Below, piece by piece: positions 35,811-48,673 of a stretch of 64,000 nt of DNA (within the stretch, counting starts at the first letter, position 1; the number at the start of each line of letters is the position of its first letter). The notes under the pieces were generated by a model that saw only the letters and a list, made by a program, of their open reading frames with translations, was not told the DNA's origin and did no database searches. This stretch comes from Tieghemostelium lacteum (taxonomy: Eukaryota; Evosea; Eumycetozoa; Dictyosteliales; Raperosteliaceae). A program made the translations under genes and the position numbers. The stretch lies in NCBI GenBank assembly GCA_001606155.1, contig LODT01000032.1, forward strand, positions 1-64,000. The letters are read 5' to 3'.

Positions 35811-37506
35811 ATGAAAAATATAATATTATTAATTTTATCTATTGTTTTGGTAAAAATTCTGTTGACTCATGCTTGTCCAGATTACCCAAAACCCATCAAA
35901 ATCAATCAAAATGATCCACTTTTAGTTAAAGCTTATGCTGAAGTAGATTCAATGATTCAACAAAATATGAAATCTAATGGAATTAAAAGTTTTATGGCAA
36001 CTATTGTTTATAGGTTAGTATAAATAACATTGTTATTTAAATATCTAATTAAATGTTTGTAATACTAAGATACTTTAAATGATATAATATAGAGATGAAA
36101 TTGTATGGTCAAAGGGATATGGAAATGTAAGACCATTGGATCCAACATCACCACCATTGACTATTGATAATGCTGTTAGAATTGCATCTATTACTAAGGT
36201 ATTTACAGATGTTATGATGTTTCAGTTGAGAGATAAGGGTGTGATATCATTAGATGAACCAATTAGTAAATACTATCCAGAGTTTACTGTAAGAGATATG
36301 TATAATACCAAGAGATTGATTACATTTAGAGAACTTGCTAGTCATCAGTCTGGTCTTCCTAGAGAGGTTCCATGCGATTTTGAATTGTTGCCAACTTCAA
36401 ATTGTACAGAACGTATAATTCTAGAGAGACTTGCTGAACAGTTCTTAATTCTACCTGTTTACACTCAAACTCATTATTCAAATCTTGGTATTGCTGCTTT
36501 GGGTAGAACTCTTGGAAAAGCAGCTCAAATGGAATATGAACAATATGTAGAAGAGAAGATATTGCATCCTTTAGGTATGAAGAATGCCTCATTTAGCTAT
36601 GATAAAGTTAAAGATTACATGGCTACTGGTTTGTTGCTCTGGCCTAACGGTACATACACCAATGCTGAGATTCTTGGGTTGGGTTGGGGTACTCCTATGG
36701 GAGGTTTATACGCAACAGCTAGAGACATGTCAAAATTCATGATGTTTTGGTTGAATGGTAATGACGATGTTCTCGATTCATCAACAGTTAAAGAAGCTTT
36801 ATCTCCAATCGCTTTGATTACCGATGGTGTTCATGCATACGGTACACCATTTGAAATGGCTTATGACACTTCAAATAACATTTGGATGAAATCTAAAGCT
36901 GGTGCATTAGATGGCTACAGAACTCAAATGGCATTGGTAAAGGAACTTAAACTAGGTGTATTTTTCTCATCTTTAATGTACGTGAGCTCCGAAGATGTCT
37001 TTACACAACAGGCTTTAGATATCCTCTTACCTGTCTACGAAGCACTATTGTATCGTGAGAATTCCAAACCAGAGAATGCCAATCAAATGCTAAATGATTT
37101 AGTCAGACCTATAAAATCAAGAGAAGAAGAACAAGATAAGAAACCTGAGATTCCATTCGAGACCTTTGTAGGTACCTATGCACATTATCTAGGGGTATTC
37201 CGTGTAGATAACACAACTTATCCAAACGAATTGACAGCCAACTTTGGTGATAACAATATCTTCAATGTCACTAGGTTCGCAGAAGACTATCCATATATCC
37301 TTAGAATTCATGTTTCAAATCCAGAGATTTATCCATGTGTATTTGTAGACGATGGAGAAAACTATGAACTTGTCTATTTCAAAGTGAATCCAAATGATGA
37401 AAATGAATGTGAGTCTGTACAAGTTATGGGTCAAAATATGTCTCTAATATCTAGAGATCCTACTATAGAAGTTGCTAATACCAGACCATACAGAAAATTC
37501 CTATAA
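35811..37506 (+). CDS. Secreted serine beta-lactamase-family hydrolase
   Basis: Exons 35811-36013 and 36093-37506 (79-base GTTAGT...ATAG intron) encode 538 residues. N-terminal signal peptide ([22 protein letters not shown]). The class C beta-lactamase/penicillin-binding fold is shown by SITK (S-x-x-K with the nucleophile Ser, in [12 protein letters not shown]), YSNLG (Y-x-N) and a Gly-rich [19 protein letters not shown] region. A C-terminal beta domain of about 140 residues follows. Eukaryotic members are mostly esterases, peptidases or LACTB-like proteases rather than antibiotic-resistance enzymes, and the substrate is unknown. A lysosomal or extracellular site is inferred from the signal peptide. 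Confidence 0.9.
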
Positions 37507-37618
37507 ACTAAAATTAAATGTAAATAAAATTCTACAGAAAAAATTTAAAAATTTCTTAGCCATTATTTTGTTAATTTTTTAGTAGTGCTTGTAGTGGTAT
37601 TATTATTATTATTATTAC

Positions 37619-37652
<34 letters not shown>

Positions 37653-38243
37653 TGAGTCAATATTATTTTAATTTGGAGATGGTTTTTTCTTCCAAAGTTT
37701 CTGCTGCTTTTTTTAATTTTTGTTGAATGATGGTTGGTGAGGAAACTGGAGAGGAATGACTACTGGAAGAGGATGTAGAACTTGCATTAGATCTTTATTA
37801 CCGTGCATATAAAAAATTTTTGGATTATATCAGATTAGGATGCAAAACCTTTTGATATAGATGGTGACATTGAACATCAGTTCTATTGGTTGAATTTTTT
37901 TGGAGTGGTTTTTTTTTGTCACCAGGAAAGAGTATTGAAACTTAACTTTGAAATATATTCCAAATAAAAACAATAAAAGATAAAATACGGCTGTTTTTTT
38001 TAAATCATATTGAAATATCAATATTTTTTTGGAAATGGAAGAAGTAAGTAAGACAGTAGTTATATTATTAAGTTCTAAAGTATTCAAAAAATTTAATATC
38101 TCATATGTCCTCTTTGATAATTCCGTCTTCAACTAAAGGTACTTTAATTGAATCATGGTTGATCTTTATAAACTCTAAATATTGGAGTACTACTTGATGT
38201 AGTTGTAGTTTCAGTTGTTGGTTGAATTTTATTTGTGTTCATT
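37507..38243 (-). pseudogene. Relic of a Ser/Asn-rich protein gene
   Basis: On the minus strand an ATG at about 38243 opens MNTNKIQPTTETTTTSSSTP, then IFRVYKDQP, which meets TGA. In another frame follows DSIKVPLVEDGIIKEDI, and at 37800-37666 a further coding-like end appears (SSTSSSSSHSSPVSSPTIIQ, then KLKKAAETLEEKTISKLK). Beyond that, poly-Asn and TTTSTTKKLTK are again in a different frame. Composition looks coding but no single frame is continuous and I find no splice sites that fix it. I read it as a decayed gene of unknown family with at least three breaks. Confidence 0.45.
37599..37651. repeat. TAT/AAT microsatellite
   Basis: About 17 TAT/ATT triplets with one ACT interruption. On the minus strand it codes poly-Asn in one frame of the relic above. 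Confidence 0.9.
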
Positions 38244-38386
38244 GTTGAAAGAATGAAAAATGTTTATATTAAATAAAAAAATTGGTTGTGAACCTATGCC
38301 TCCCAATGAATACTTTATTTAAAAATGGACTTATAAGATTCTTAAGTTTTACAAAACCTAAAAATTAATATAAATCTTAGGTATTT

Positions 38387-39209
38387 TTAATCATTCTTAA
38401 TATTGTTAACATTATTATTATTATTACTATTATTGATAGGAGATGAATTACCATTAGTGTTTTGGTATTTACTCAAACTTTTTAATTTTAGTGATTTTTT
38501 GTAATTTCTTTTCTGAATACTATCCCTTATAAATCTAAAGATTTTTTGGAATTTGATCTGACACAAAAGTATAAAAATTAAAAGTAACATGATTACAAAT
38601 GTAAATACAGATACTGGTGTTGTAAATTTAGTATCCATTCTATTTCTAGTCCATTCACCATTTACACACATTTTACCATCAGTTTTATAATCAATAACAC
38701 CTTCTTGACATATTGAACATAGATGTGCAATACAAGTCAATCCACTACCACACCAGTTCAAACCCAAAGTTGACTTTTCATCTGGACAATGAACATTATA
38801 CAATGGATGATTCTTTAGATCTGTACAAGTACCTGAATCACTACAATATTCATTCAGTTTACATGTACCTGGATGTGATACACCATTAGTACCAGGTACA
38901 CATTCTGAACACTATTATATATTTAACATTAAAATCTCTATCTTTTCAATTCTTAATAGATCAATATAGATTCATAATTATACCTACCTCTGATGGATTA
39001 GAAGATACACCATCTATGCCATATCTAATTTTATTAGTTGGACAACCATTGTTAGTCTGATCTAATGAATTGAACTGTAAAAGACTTCTTTCAATAGGAC
39101 CACTGCAACTACCAGAAGCTGACATGTGACCATTGTTGATCTCACATGTTGACAATACCAATGATATACAACTTAATGATAATAAAATAATGAAAATAAC
39201 TCTCATCAT
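38387..39209 (-). CDS. Cys-rich type I membrane protein, dictyostelid-specific look
   Basis: Exons 39209-38988 and 38911-38387 (76-base GTAGGT...ATAG intron) give 248 residues. Signal peptide (MMRVIFIILLSLSCISLVLS), then about 140 residues with about 18 Cys in spacings such as CSECVPGTNG, CKLNEYCSDSGTC, CGSGLTC and CSICQEG. A single membrane helix follows (TPVSVFTFVIMLLLIFILLC), then a basic cytoplasmic segment ending in a poly-Asn tail. The family is common in social amoebae with no assigned function. A surface receptor or adhesion role is inference. Confidence 0.85.
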
Positions 39210-39254
39210 GTGAATTTTATAAGTATTGCCTTAAATAAAATATATTTAGTAAAA

Positions 39255-40079
39255 CTAAAAAAAAAAGAAATCATCAAAATTGAAAATATCTAAAAATAAA
39301 TAAACTTCAAAACTCAATTGAATCGCATTTGGTGTAGGAAGGAAATTAGTTAACATTGTGAAATTTTTAAATTTAACTATTCCCAATACATAATAGATTT
39401 GAAAACATATTGATACTTGATCACTAAGTTCATGTTGTAATTTTCTTGAATATTTATGATTTATTTCATCTTTAAAATAGTATAAAACACCTGGATCATA
39501 TTTATAAAAAAACTTTAAAAATTTGTAATTAGACATCAAATAATTATTAAATAAATAATTTGATTCACGATCACCATTAAAAATATGAACTTTCTTTAAT
39601 TTATCTTCAAGATATAATCTCTTTGATAACTTATATGATGATTTACCTCCTATAGCTAGGAAAAACTCTCTAGGATTGTAAAATGGTGAAAGTAGTTCAA
39701 TGATTTCCACCTCTTGAATTTTTTTTATCTTACGGAACTACAAGACCAATTTTTGATAAGATAAATGATATTTACAATCTTCTAAGATATTTATCTATAT
39801 TTAAATTGTTAAATGAAACTGCAGATTCTAATGACTTTTTAGTTAATTTAGATTTACTAGTTTGATGAAAATACTTATAGAATTCTAAATCACAAGTATA
39901 TACTACTCTATAGGTAAAATGGGATGGAAGCTCTAAACTATCTAATCTACTTTTATAAATCTTAGTAAATCAAATATTTTCATTTTAATTAGATCTTCTA
40001 AATGACCAGACTTTTCTAATATAATACTGTAATACATCCATTACTTTAAACTTTTCTTGACATTCTTTCGTAAAAAAAG

Positions 40080-40090
<11 letters not shown>
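39255..40090 (-). pseudogene. Relic of the ankyrin-like protein family
   Basis: Minus-strand fragments in shifting frames: KVMDVLQYYI and SGHLEDLIKMK near 40060-39980, LDSLELPSHFTYRVVYTCDL to about 39870, SKLTKKSLESAVSFNNLNID at about 39800, and an open stretch 39710-39255 with FFLAIGGKSS. The last phrase matches DYFLAINGKSQLL of the intact ankyrin-like gene at 11072-12901. At least three frame changes or stops separate the pieces. I read it as a decayed member of that family. Confidence 0.55.
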
Positions 40091-40690
<600 letters not shown>

Positions 40691-40848
40691 TTTTCAATTT
40701 TTACAAAAAGATGAATGATCATTTTGTAAAGTGGATTTAATTTTTTTAATTTAAAATTAATTTTTCATTTTTTGTAATTAATCCACTTCACTATTATTTT
40801 TCTTTTTATTAATCCAAATAATTTTTTATAATAACAACAGTTAATAAA

Positions 40849-41536
40849 ATGAGCTTTGTACTCCCAGAATTACCTTATCCAAGAGATGGTCTTGCACCAC
40901 ATATCTCTGAAGAAACACTTAGTTTCCATCATGGTATGTATTTGTTTTAAGTGCACTTAATATTACTTGAATAAAATAATATATATAATATATAATATAT
41001 ATTTATAAAGTTCTTATTTTCTATAAAATATAGGTGCACATCAGAAAACATATGTTACAAATTTAAATAATTTAGTAAGGGGTACAAGTAATGAACATAA
41101 AAGTTTAGAAGAAATTATTAAAACAACATCTGGTCCAACATTTAATAATGCTGCACAAGTTTGGAACCATACTTTTTATTGGCATAGTTTATCACCAAAT
41201 GGTGGAGGTGATGCTGATGGTGCAGTTTCCGATGCTATCATATCCAAATGGGGTTCATTTGATACCTTTAAGCAAGAATTTTCAAAAGCTGCCACTGGTC
41301 AATTTGGTTCTGGTTGGGCTTGGTTGGTAGTCAAAGCTGATGGTACTTTAGATATTGTTACAACATCAAATGCAAATACTCCATTAACCACTGATGATAA
41401 ACCAATATTAACATGTGATGTTTGGGAACATGCTTACTATGTTGATTACCGTAATGCACGTACAAAATATATTGAAGCATTCTGGAATATAGTAAACTGG
41501 AAATTTGCAAATGAAAATCTTAGTAAATCTAAATAA
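40849..41536 (+). CDS. Iron superoxide dismutase, bacterial SodB type
   Basis: Converts superoxide to peroxide and oxygen. Exons 40849-40933 and 41034-41536 (100-base GTATGT...ATAG intron) encode 195 residues, the length of bacterial SodB. Ligand and iron-type motifs: LSFHHGAHQKTYVTNLNN (first His ligand), FNNAAQVWNHTFYWHSL (the Gln of NNAAQ is the iron-type outer-sphere residue; His in WNH is a ligand), FGSGWAWLV and DVWEHAYYVDYRNAR (Asp and His ligands). Similarity to enterobacterial SodB is very high by eye. It has no organelle presequence. The in-phase intron shows it is nuclear, not contamination. Confidence 0.95.
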
Positions 41537-42077
41537 ATTTAGATTTGAAGTATACTTCCAACAAGATTAAATTTCTCCAAAAGAAAATAAAATAAACACA
41601 ATAAAAAATTATCAGAATATTTAAGAAGATCTCTATTTAGGTCCTAAAATAGTAGATTACCACTTTACAAGTACACGAGATTATAAATAATAGATTTTTT
41701 TCAATGAAATATTTAAACATATAATCCTATTTCAAAGGAATTATAGTTATTTAATTCAAAGTAGTATTCAGATATCAGAGTTTAAAAGATATGAATATAA
41801 TTTAAAAGAAATAGAACCTATACAAAGAGTTGATCAAGCTCAAAGATTAACAATAAATGGTATAAATTTCGGTGCAACCAAGTTTCAAAACTATTCAATA
41901 AATAAGATGGATGATTACACTGTACCAATGAATGAATATCTTAGTTATAATGATACTGTAATAATATTATCATTCAGAACTAGTTAATATATAATTAATA
42001 TCTACTAGGTGATTTGAAATTTGAATTTTTTCAGGGAGTTTGTTTGAGGAGGGAAGGAGGTCATATGGTGGTCTCTC
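41537..42077. other. Gene-poor stretch holding a possible TIG-domain fragment
   Basis: 541 bases. A forward frame without Met (about 41697-41987) reads EIEPIQRVDQAQRLTINGIN then FG, resembling the start of an IPT/TIG domain, and ends at TAA 41985-41987. With no start or splice partner it is probably a fragment of a cell-surface receptor gene. The 3' flank of TMEM104 (minus strand) carries a C-rich motif (sense CCTCCTTCCCTCCTC at 42060-42046). Confidence 0.4.
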
Positions 42078-43641
42078 TTATTTATTTTTAAGATATAAAT
42101 TAATAGAGGCTAAAACCAAAGAAGCTACACTAATGACAATAATTAAGATATAAAAAAAGTTATTTGAGAATTTTGATTTTCTACTGTTTTCAATGGAGTA
42201 CTCTCTTGCTAGTTTTCTATTTGAAAAGAAGCTGATGGCAACTGGCATCAAAAACATTATACCTAAACCTGCATAAGATCCAGTGATTGAAACCATCATA
42301 TCTACATTTTTAGTAATAAATGCAACACATATAGGTGTAAATGATGAGAATAATGAAAATATTACATTTCTAATAAATGGTCTAACACTATCTTTCTTCC
42401 ATGTAATCAATTGCATTAAATTATTTCTCAATGTAATTGATATCAATATATAGTTGGTTGACAGTGTAAATACTGGAAATAATCCTAAAAACATTGCAAT
42501 AAATTTTACATCTAAATTCATATGTATATAAATTAGTATAATAGTTGGTTAAAAATATAGATTATACTTACTGTAAGAAGTAAAATTGAAAATATATAAA
42601 CTTTGAATTGAACATGGTATAAAAGTATGTATGTTATTGGCAGAACATGTTGGATTGGTTATAGAACCAAAAGCAAATAGTGAAGTGATACAAATAGTTG
42701 AATAGGCTATAAAGATTAAAACAAAATCAAAACTCATTAAAGTATAGAGTTTAGATTTCTTTTCAATTGGTGTAATAATAGATGGTAATGAATGGTGACA
42801 CATGAATGCATAAATAGATACACCAAACATGGTTGGTAATTGTGTTAAATCAAATTTTGGTAAATCTTCAAATTTGGCACCTTTACCTTGTGAGATAAAT
42901 ATAATTGATAAAATGATCATCCTATAGATAATATATGTAATATAATATTAGAATATATATATATTAACATTACTGAATAATGATGATAGATAGGACCTAC
43001 ATAAAGAAAGCTAAATTTCTAGTTATTAAAGTAATAATTTGTAGATATTTGGTCTTTTGGAAATTAAAGAGCGAAAAGGGCACTACAAAACATGCAAATA
43101 GAAACAAATAGAAATAGTAAACCTTTTCATCAGAGATACTACCAAATCCACCAAAGACATTGGTTAAAGATGTTGGTACTGATATAGAATATATAGTAAG
43201 ATCACCAATAAGATAGATAACTAATACTCCATAGAATATTTTGTATCCAATATCACCGAGGAATAGTTTGGCCATTTGACCAACCTCAGTTTTTTGTCGA
43301 ATTTCAAAATCATCTGTATAGTTTTGTGATAGTAGACCTTGGTTCTCTTCACCTTCATTCACAGATCCATTCACATCATGACCACCATTAATAAGTAAAT
43401 TTGCTTTTCTTCTCTCTTGTTTCAATATATAGTTACTAGCTGCTGAAGACTCTATAATATAGGTAGTAGTAATAAAAGCAATGAATCCTACAAATGCCAA
43501 AAATATTGTACCTAGAAATAAACCAGCTTGCTTAAATCCACTTGGTAATGCTAATGCTCCCACACCAACTACCAAATTGAATATATATATAAATGCTGTC
43601 TTTTTAGTATAGGTAGTACCATCATCTACACCTCCTGCCAT
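42078..43641 (-). CDS. tmem104: TMEM104-type amino-acid/auxin permease family membrane protein
   Basis: Exons 43641-43001, 42921-42572 and 42511-42078 (introns 79 and 60 bases) give 474 residues with about 11 membrane helices. The N-terminus FNLVVGVGALALPSGFKQAG is the signature first helix of the AAAP transporter family. QKTKYLQIITLITRNLAF, MFGVSIYAFMCHHSLPSIIT and FLGLFPVFTLSTNYILISIT match TMEM104 specifically. A hydrophilic loop after helix 2 (residues 75-120) is polar and acidic, as in that family. Human TMEM104 transport activity is not well defined. A lysosomal or plasma-membrane amino-acid transporter is inferred. Splice sites restore LAFFMMIILS and TSYNVKFIAMFLGLF. Confidence 0.93.
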
Positions 43642-44634
43642 CTTTAAGATTTCGCTTTATGCTGAAAGGTTGGTATCTGAAAAAATAAAAAATTAGTGGT
43701 TTTGGGAAAATTTAAATTTAAATTATAAAGCGTGTCTTATTTATTTGTTTATCTCGATAAGTACGATATATTAGTAAACTTATGATTATCTTAATAAACT
43801 AATCTACTACTAGTTTAGAATGAACAAATATGTAATTAAAAAATTTGATTATCCTTTTAATATTCAAGCTTTAAGAATGGTATAAGTTTCAAATGAATTT
43901 TGGTATTGAATACTATTCTTGGGATACAATTTATTTTATCAATGTGATCTTTCAAGATTTTCAGAATATCCAAATAACATTAAAACTGAAAATGAAACAA
44001 ACTTTAGCTTTCCAATAGAAAATGTCTTAATAATGATCCTAAACTATATAATTGTGTTTAGATTGCTAATCATGATTCAGTGTGTCCTCTCTTACCATCT
44101 TGCCAACTGAGTGATTAAAATTCAAAAACTTAAATTTTTTAATTTTTTATTCATCATATGTGTGTTGCAGTAGACAATCGTAAGTATTATTTAAACAAAC
44201 AAAAGTAACCAACAACCAATGATGAAATGAATACAATGATAGAACAATTAAAATCAGAATAAAAAATAATGATATTTTGGAGCAACATTTATAGCTATCT
44301 ATGGAGTTGGATACAGGATCTTATTGATTGTTCTTGATCTTTTATTATTGTGATAATTGATTACCAATGAAAAGCAATGCTGAAATTGATTGGACATAGA
44401 ATGAATAGTTTTCAAATTAGATTTATCATAGATACACTAACATTTACAAAAATCAATATCTTTTTATCTAATATATAGTTTAAGTGGTTAGCATTTAAAG
44501 GTTAATGATCATGTATTTAAATATATAAACATAAATACAAAGTTGATTTAAATAAATTTAAATTTTGAAAGGTATTTAACATCCAAGAGAATTCTGATAA
44601 TTCCTCTTTGTGAATCACTCTTAAACTTTAAATA
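43642..44634. other. Gene-poor intergenic stretch
   Basis: 993 AT-rich bases. Forward fragments at 43960-44115 look weakly coding in two frames (TENETNFSFPIEN; KCLNNDPKLYNCV and CPLLPSCQLSD), suggesting a short decayed Cys-containing gene, but the support is weak. No tRNA-like or repeat structure was seen. Confidence 0.35.
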
Positions 44635-44901
44635 TTATTTTTTAAAAGAATGCATTGTAAAACCATCAGTTTGTTGATTTTGTAAGATTTCAAGTTGTCT
44701 CTTTCCTTTGTTTACTAGTAGTTCAATCTTTGAAATCTCTCTTTTTGGAAATGTTGCTTTAATTCGAAATTGGTTTTGTATATATCGTGTCAATGTCTTT
44801 TCATTTGAGTTAATATCTCTTTTTTGAGCAACCCTAATTAAATTTCTATAAAGAGATAAAATTTCTTTTTGTAGTCCGCTCAACTTTACTGCTGAACTCA
44901 T
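44635..44901 (-). CDS. sdhaf1: Succinate dehydrogenase assembly factor 1 (LYR protein)
   Basis: 88 residues, single exon. LQKEILSLYRNLIRVAQ carries the Leu-Tyr-Arg (LYR) motif, and IQNQFRIKATFPKREISKIE is followed by LLVNKGKRQLEILQ, which matches SDHAF1 (FR....LPR.D...IE.L...G.RQL.LL). SDHAF1 binds the HSC20 co-chaperone to bring Fe-S clusters to succinate dehydrogenase subunit B in the mitochondrial matrix. No long presequence, as usual for LYR proteins. Length and order fit the family. Confidence 0.85.
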   Translation of the reverse strand: MSSAVKLSGLQKEILSLYRNLIRVAQKRDINSNEKTLTRYIQNQFRIKATFPKREISKIELLVNKGKRQLEILQNQQTDGFTMHSFKK

Positions 44902-45120
44902 TTAGTTACTTTGAATATGAAAAAACTTCAAAAAAAAAAAATAAAGTTACGTAAAGTTATATTTGAATTTCAAAGTTTAATTAAAAAAAAAAAAAGAAAG
45001 ATTTCCTTAATTGATTTAAATTTCAATTCAATTGTTTAATTTTTATTAATTGAAAGTATGTACAGAGATGAATTATCCATTGTTGGATGCAATTGAATGA
45101 ATATATCTATATTGTAATTA

Positions 45121-46053
45121 TTATATAATTCCATTGGTATAATATTGATAAGTATCATAGGAGGATGTTGTCCAACTATTTACACTTGAATCAATAAGTT
45201 CTTCTATAAATCTAGTGCACTGTTCATTACTTGTTAAATCCAATTTAAAACGATTTTTAAATTCAGAGATTGCTTGCTCGCCATTCTTTAGAATGCAAGT
45301 TAGACTTGTATATGGAAGCAACAATTCAATCATCATTAGAAACTCTTGAGTGTGTTTACGCACTTCAATGAAGCCACTAATCATAAGATTAGTAAAATAT
45401 ATAAATTGATCAGATTTCAAACCACCCATTAACTCAACCATCTCTTGTGTCAATTTAAATGGTGCCTTTTCAAAATTCATTGAACCTGGTGATGATGACA
45501 TTATGAAACCATAGTCAATATGAATTACCCTTCCTGAACTGTCCAAAAGGATATTTCCATTATGACGATCTTTAATCTGTAAAAAGTAACAAACTAAAGA
45601 GTATGCAGCAAGAGACTCTATAAAATTAGCCTGTGCCTTGATAAATGATCTTGATTTGGTATCACCATATGCTCTGATGAAATAGTCGAGAAGTGTTGTA
45701 TAATTGGTATCACGTTTCTTTAGTGTATCTAAAGATACTGAATCTGGAACTGTTTCAATGAGACCTGAATCAAATCCGGTTGCAATCACCAGATAGGGTC
45801 TTAACCATAATGGAAGATTTGATCTTTTAAATATACGATAGAATTGTGTTATAATCTGCATTGCTAGTGATTCCTGTCTTAGATCATCTCCAGATTTAAT
45901 GATAAATGATATCAATGACCATCCATTTACTGATGATTTATCAGAATTCTTCCAAACTCTAGATTCCTTATCCTTCCATCTCTCACCAAATACCTTTGTT
46001 ATCAATTCTACATTTTGTTGATCTAATTGAATTCTATTACTCTTTTGTCCTTG

Positions 46054-46109
<56 letters not shown>

Positions 46110-48164
46110 CATCTAAAACTGTCCAAACTTTATCATTAATTTCACCTTCGTCTTCGTCTTGACTCTCATCATCGGATATATCAACAAGTTTAGCTTGTTC
46201 ACTGTGTGGGTCGTGGTAAAGTGAGGAATCTGATGATTTCTTGACTTCCAATACAATCAAAAATGGTACTCTTTCTCTAGAATTTAGACAAACAGCTTCA
46301 TCATAACAAATACCCAATACCAAATAAGGTGGATATACAGGTAATAGAATACTGTTATTCTCTGAAAAGAACTGTTCATTCAACTGTTTCAATACACCTC
46401 TCAAAGATGCATTTCTCATATCCTTTTGTTTTGATCTATCTGTAACCACTGGTATAGTAACTAGATAATTTCCAATTTTTGAAAGAATATTTATCAACAT
46501 TAACTCTGAATAGAATGGTTGATAGTTATATCGTTTTTTCTTTATAATTTTAGACCCATTACTCTTATTCAACTGAGACGATGATAATGATGGTGGTGAT
46601 GAAGATGATCCATTTTGTATTGGTGATGATTTTGATGGTGAATTTGGTTGTATTGAAGATGGAGGTGATGAAGAGGATCCATTCTCAATTGCATTACTAC
46701 TAGATCCATTTATACAATTAATAGGTATTGATTTTCCAGTCTTTTCATCTACTTGTACTTCAATTTCATATTCTAACAAATCAAAAAAGAAATCATATGG
46801 GTCTCTGGACAGTGATGCTAATGCTGGCTTATCCATATATTTAGATAGTGTAGCACTATTATGATTTAAATGTGTCAAATCACTAGTTGATAACTGTAAT
46901 CTTTTAAAATTATCTCTACTATTATTCAATTTCATTGAATCTTGTTGATGTTGTTGTAACTCTAATGTTAAATCATCATTAAACTGTGATAATAGTTTAG
47001 TCACTGGTATCTTTGATGATGATGATAATAATGGATTATTATTATTAATAGTACTACTGCTGTTATTAATAATATTATTATTATTATTATTATTTAATGA
47101 TGTAGATAATGGTGTTGTTGACGATGATAGAGGTGGTGAATTTGGTGGACTATTACTAGTTGAACTATTATTACTCTCAGAATCTTTTTCAAACCAATAT
47201 TGCTCGTTTATTATAACTACATTACTGTCAGATAGAGAGTCATGTTCTTCTACGGTTTTAAAATTTTGAGTTGGATCATCGTTGGGTAGAATACCAAGTG
47301 TTGCCATTTCACATTTTCTCCAGAGGATTTTGGCATTTTGGTAGGTTGCTGGATTATTATCATGTACAGTTGCATGCAATAAAAAGTAGGTTTGTGCAGC
47401 AATGATAATTGATAATTTACATTTTTCTAATAACATGGTTATAATTGGCTCTGAATTATAAACTACACATACATGTCTAAAATTTCAAGTAATTAGTTAA
47501 CTTATATTCAAATAATAAGATTATTTAGATAATATAAATACACATACATTATTTGTGGTAAATAAAATTGAAAGTCTCGATGAGGTAATTTTAAAATTCT
47601 TTCACAAACATGTTTTTGAATAGTACTTCTTTCAATGGATTTTAAAAGCCACATCATTCCAATATCTATAGAAAAAGATTCAGTTGGATTAGATTGACCT
47701 GCAAATCCAACTCTTTGTTTCTTTACTCTTTTCTTTTTTAATTTAATCTTTTTTAGGTTACTCAATATATTCTCAGCAACCATTTTACCCTTGTTCATTG
47801 TATCTTTGAATTCAGTTACTAATGCCTGACCAATAGCATGAGGAGTTGAAGACAATCTACTCTTTGATACTGAAGAAGATGCGCCATTATCTCCTTCTGA
47901 CAATGGTGGATGAATATCTAGTTCATCCACTTCACTGTTACTGTATTCCTCATATTCTTCCTCATCGTCGTCGCCATCCTCTTCTGAAGTGGTCTCATTA
48001 TCACTATCACTACTGTCCACTTGAAAAGATGGTTTCAAAAACTCTTCTTCTTTACTTGAACAAATTTGAATAGTATCATCAAACTCCACTCTCTTTAGAA
48101 CATCATTGGCATTATTTATAATCAATTGTGTAGATTTTAAAATATTATTATCTCCTGTAGACAT
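45121..48164 (-). CDS. pi4kb: Phosphatidylinositol 4-kinase beta
   Basis: Makes phosphatidylinositol 4-phosphate on Golgi membranes. Exons 48164-47548 and 47476-45121 with a 71-base GTATGT...TTAG intron encode 990 residues. Acidic N-terminus, then the helical lipid-kinase-unique region (SFSIDIGMMWLLKSIE, RILKLPHRDFQFYLPQIIHV, AAQTYFLLHATVHD), Ser/Asn-rich inserts, then the kinase: LISFIIKSGDDLRQESLAMQ (ATP Lys), IKDRHNGNILLD (catalytic Asp and Asn), HIDYGFI (metal Asp) and FKLTQEMVELMGG. These features identify PI4KIII-beta rather than alpha. A TTA-repeat (46055-46109) codes poly-Asn. With Arf also in this window, Golgi PI4P/Arf biology is represented, but linkage need not be functional. Confidence 0.93.
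46055..46109. repeat. TTA/AAT microsatellite coding poly-Asn in PI4K
   Basis: About 18 uninterrupted TTA/ATT triplets that read Asn on the minus strand, inside the kinase gene. Confidence 0.95.
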
Positions 48165-48673
48165 TATTTTAAGTTTTATATATTATTTTTTTAAAAAATT
48201 ATTATTATTATTGATTATTTATAATATCTTTAAATCTTATCATAACTATAGGTGTGTGTTTATATAAATAATAAAATGATTTAAAATATTAAAATTTTCA
48301 AAACAATTCCCAATGATAATAAGTGTTTAAATGTGTGAAAAGTGTGCTTTAAGATAAAACGATGATAAAGTAAATTATTTAATAGTAATAGAGAATATAA
48401 ATAGAGATGCGAATAGGTATTGCACGAAAATAAGAAATGAAAAAAAAAGTTACCTAACTTTAATTCCCAGGATTAATTAAATTATTTACATTTTTTTTTT
48501 TTTTTTTTTTTTTACAAATCTGTTGGTTGGTTGGTTTCTCCAATGTTTCGGATAACAGTATATTATTAGGAAAAACTTCGAGTGAAGATGCAAAAAACAT
48601 CATCACTCTTTTATAGTAACCTGAATTCAATTTTCTTTTTTTTTTTTTAGTTTTTGTTGTTGTTAAGGGGACT
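48165..48673. promoter_or_regulatory. Divergent promoter region, PI4K and LYR gene
   Basis: 509 bases with a T-run at 48492-48514 and a second at 48638-48649. No ORF seen. Confidence 0.45.

Noticed and set aside
43919-44110. 63-codon forward ORF
   Set aside because: Possibly a piece of a decayed gene, but no start, family or splice partner supports a gene call.
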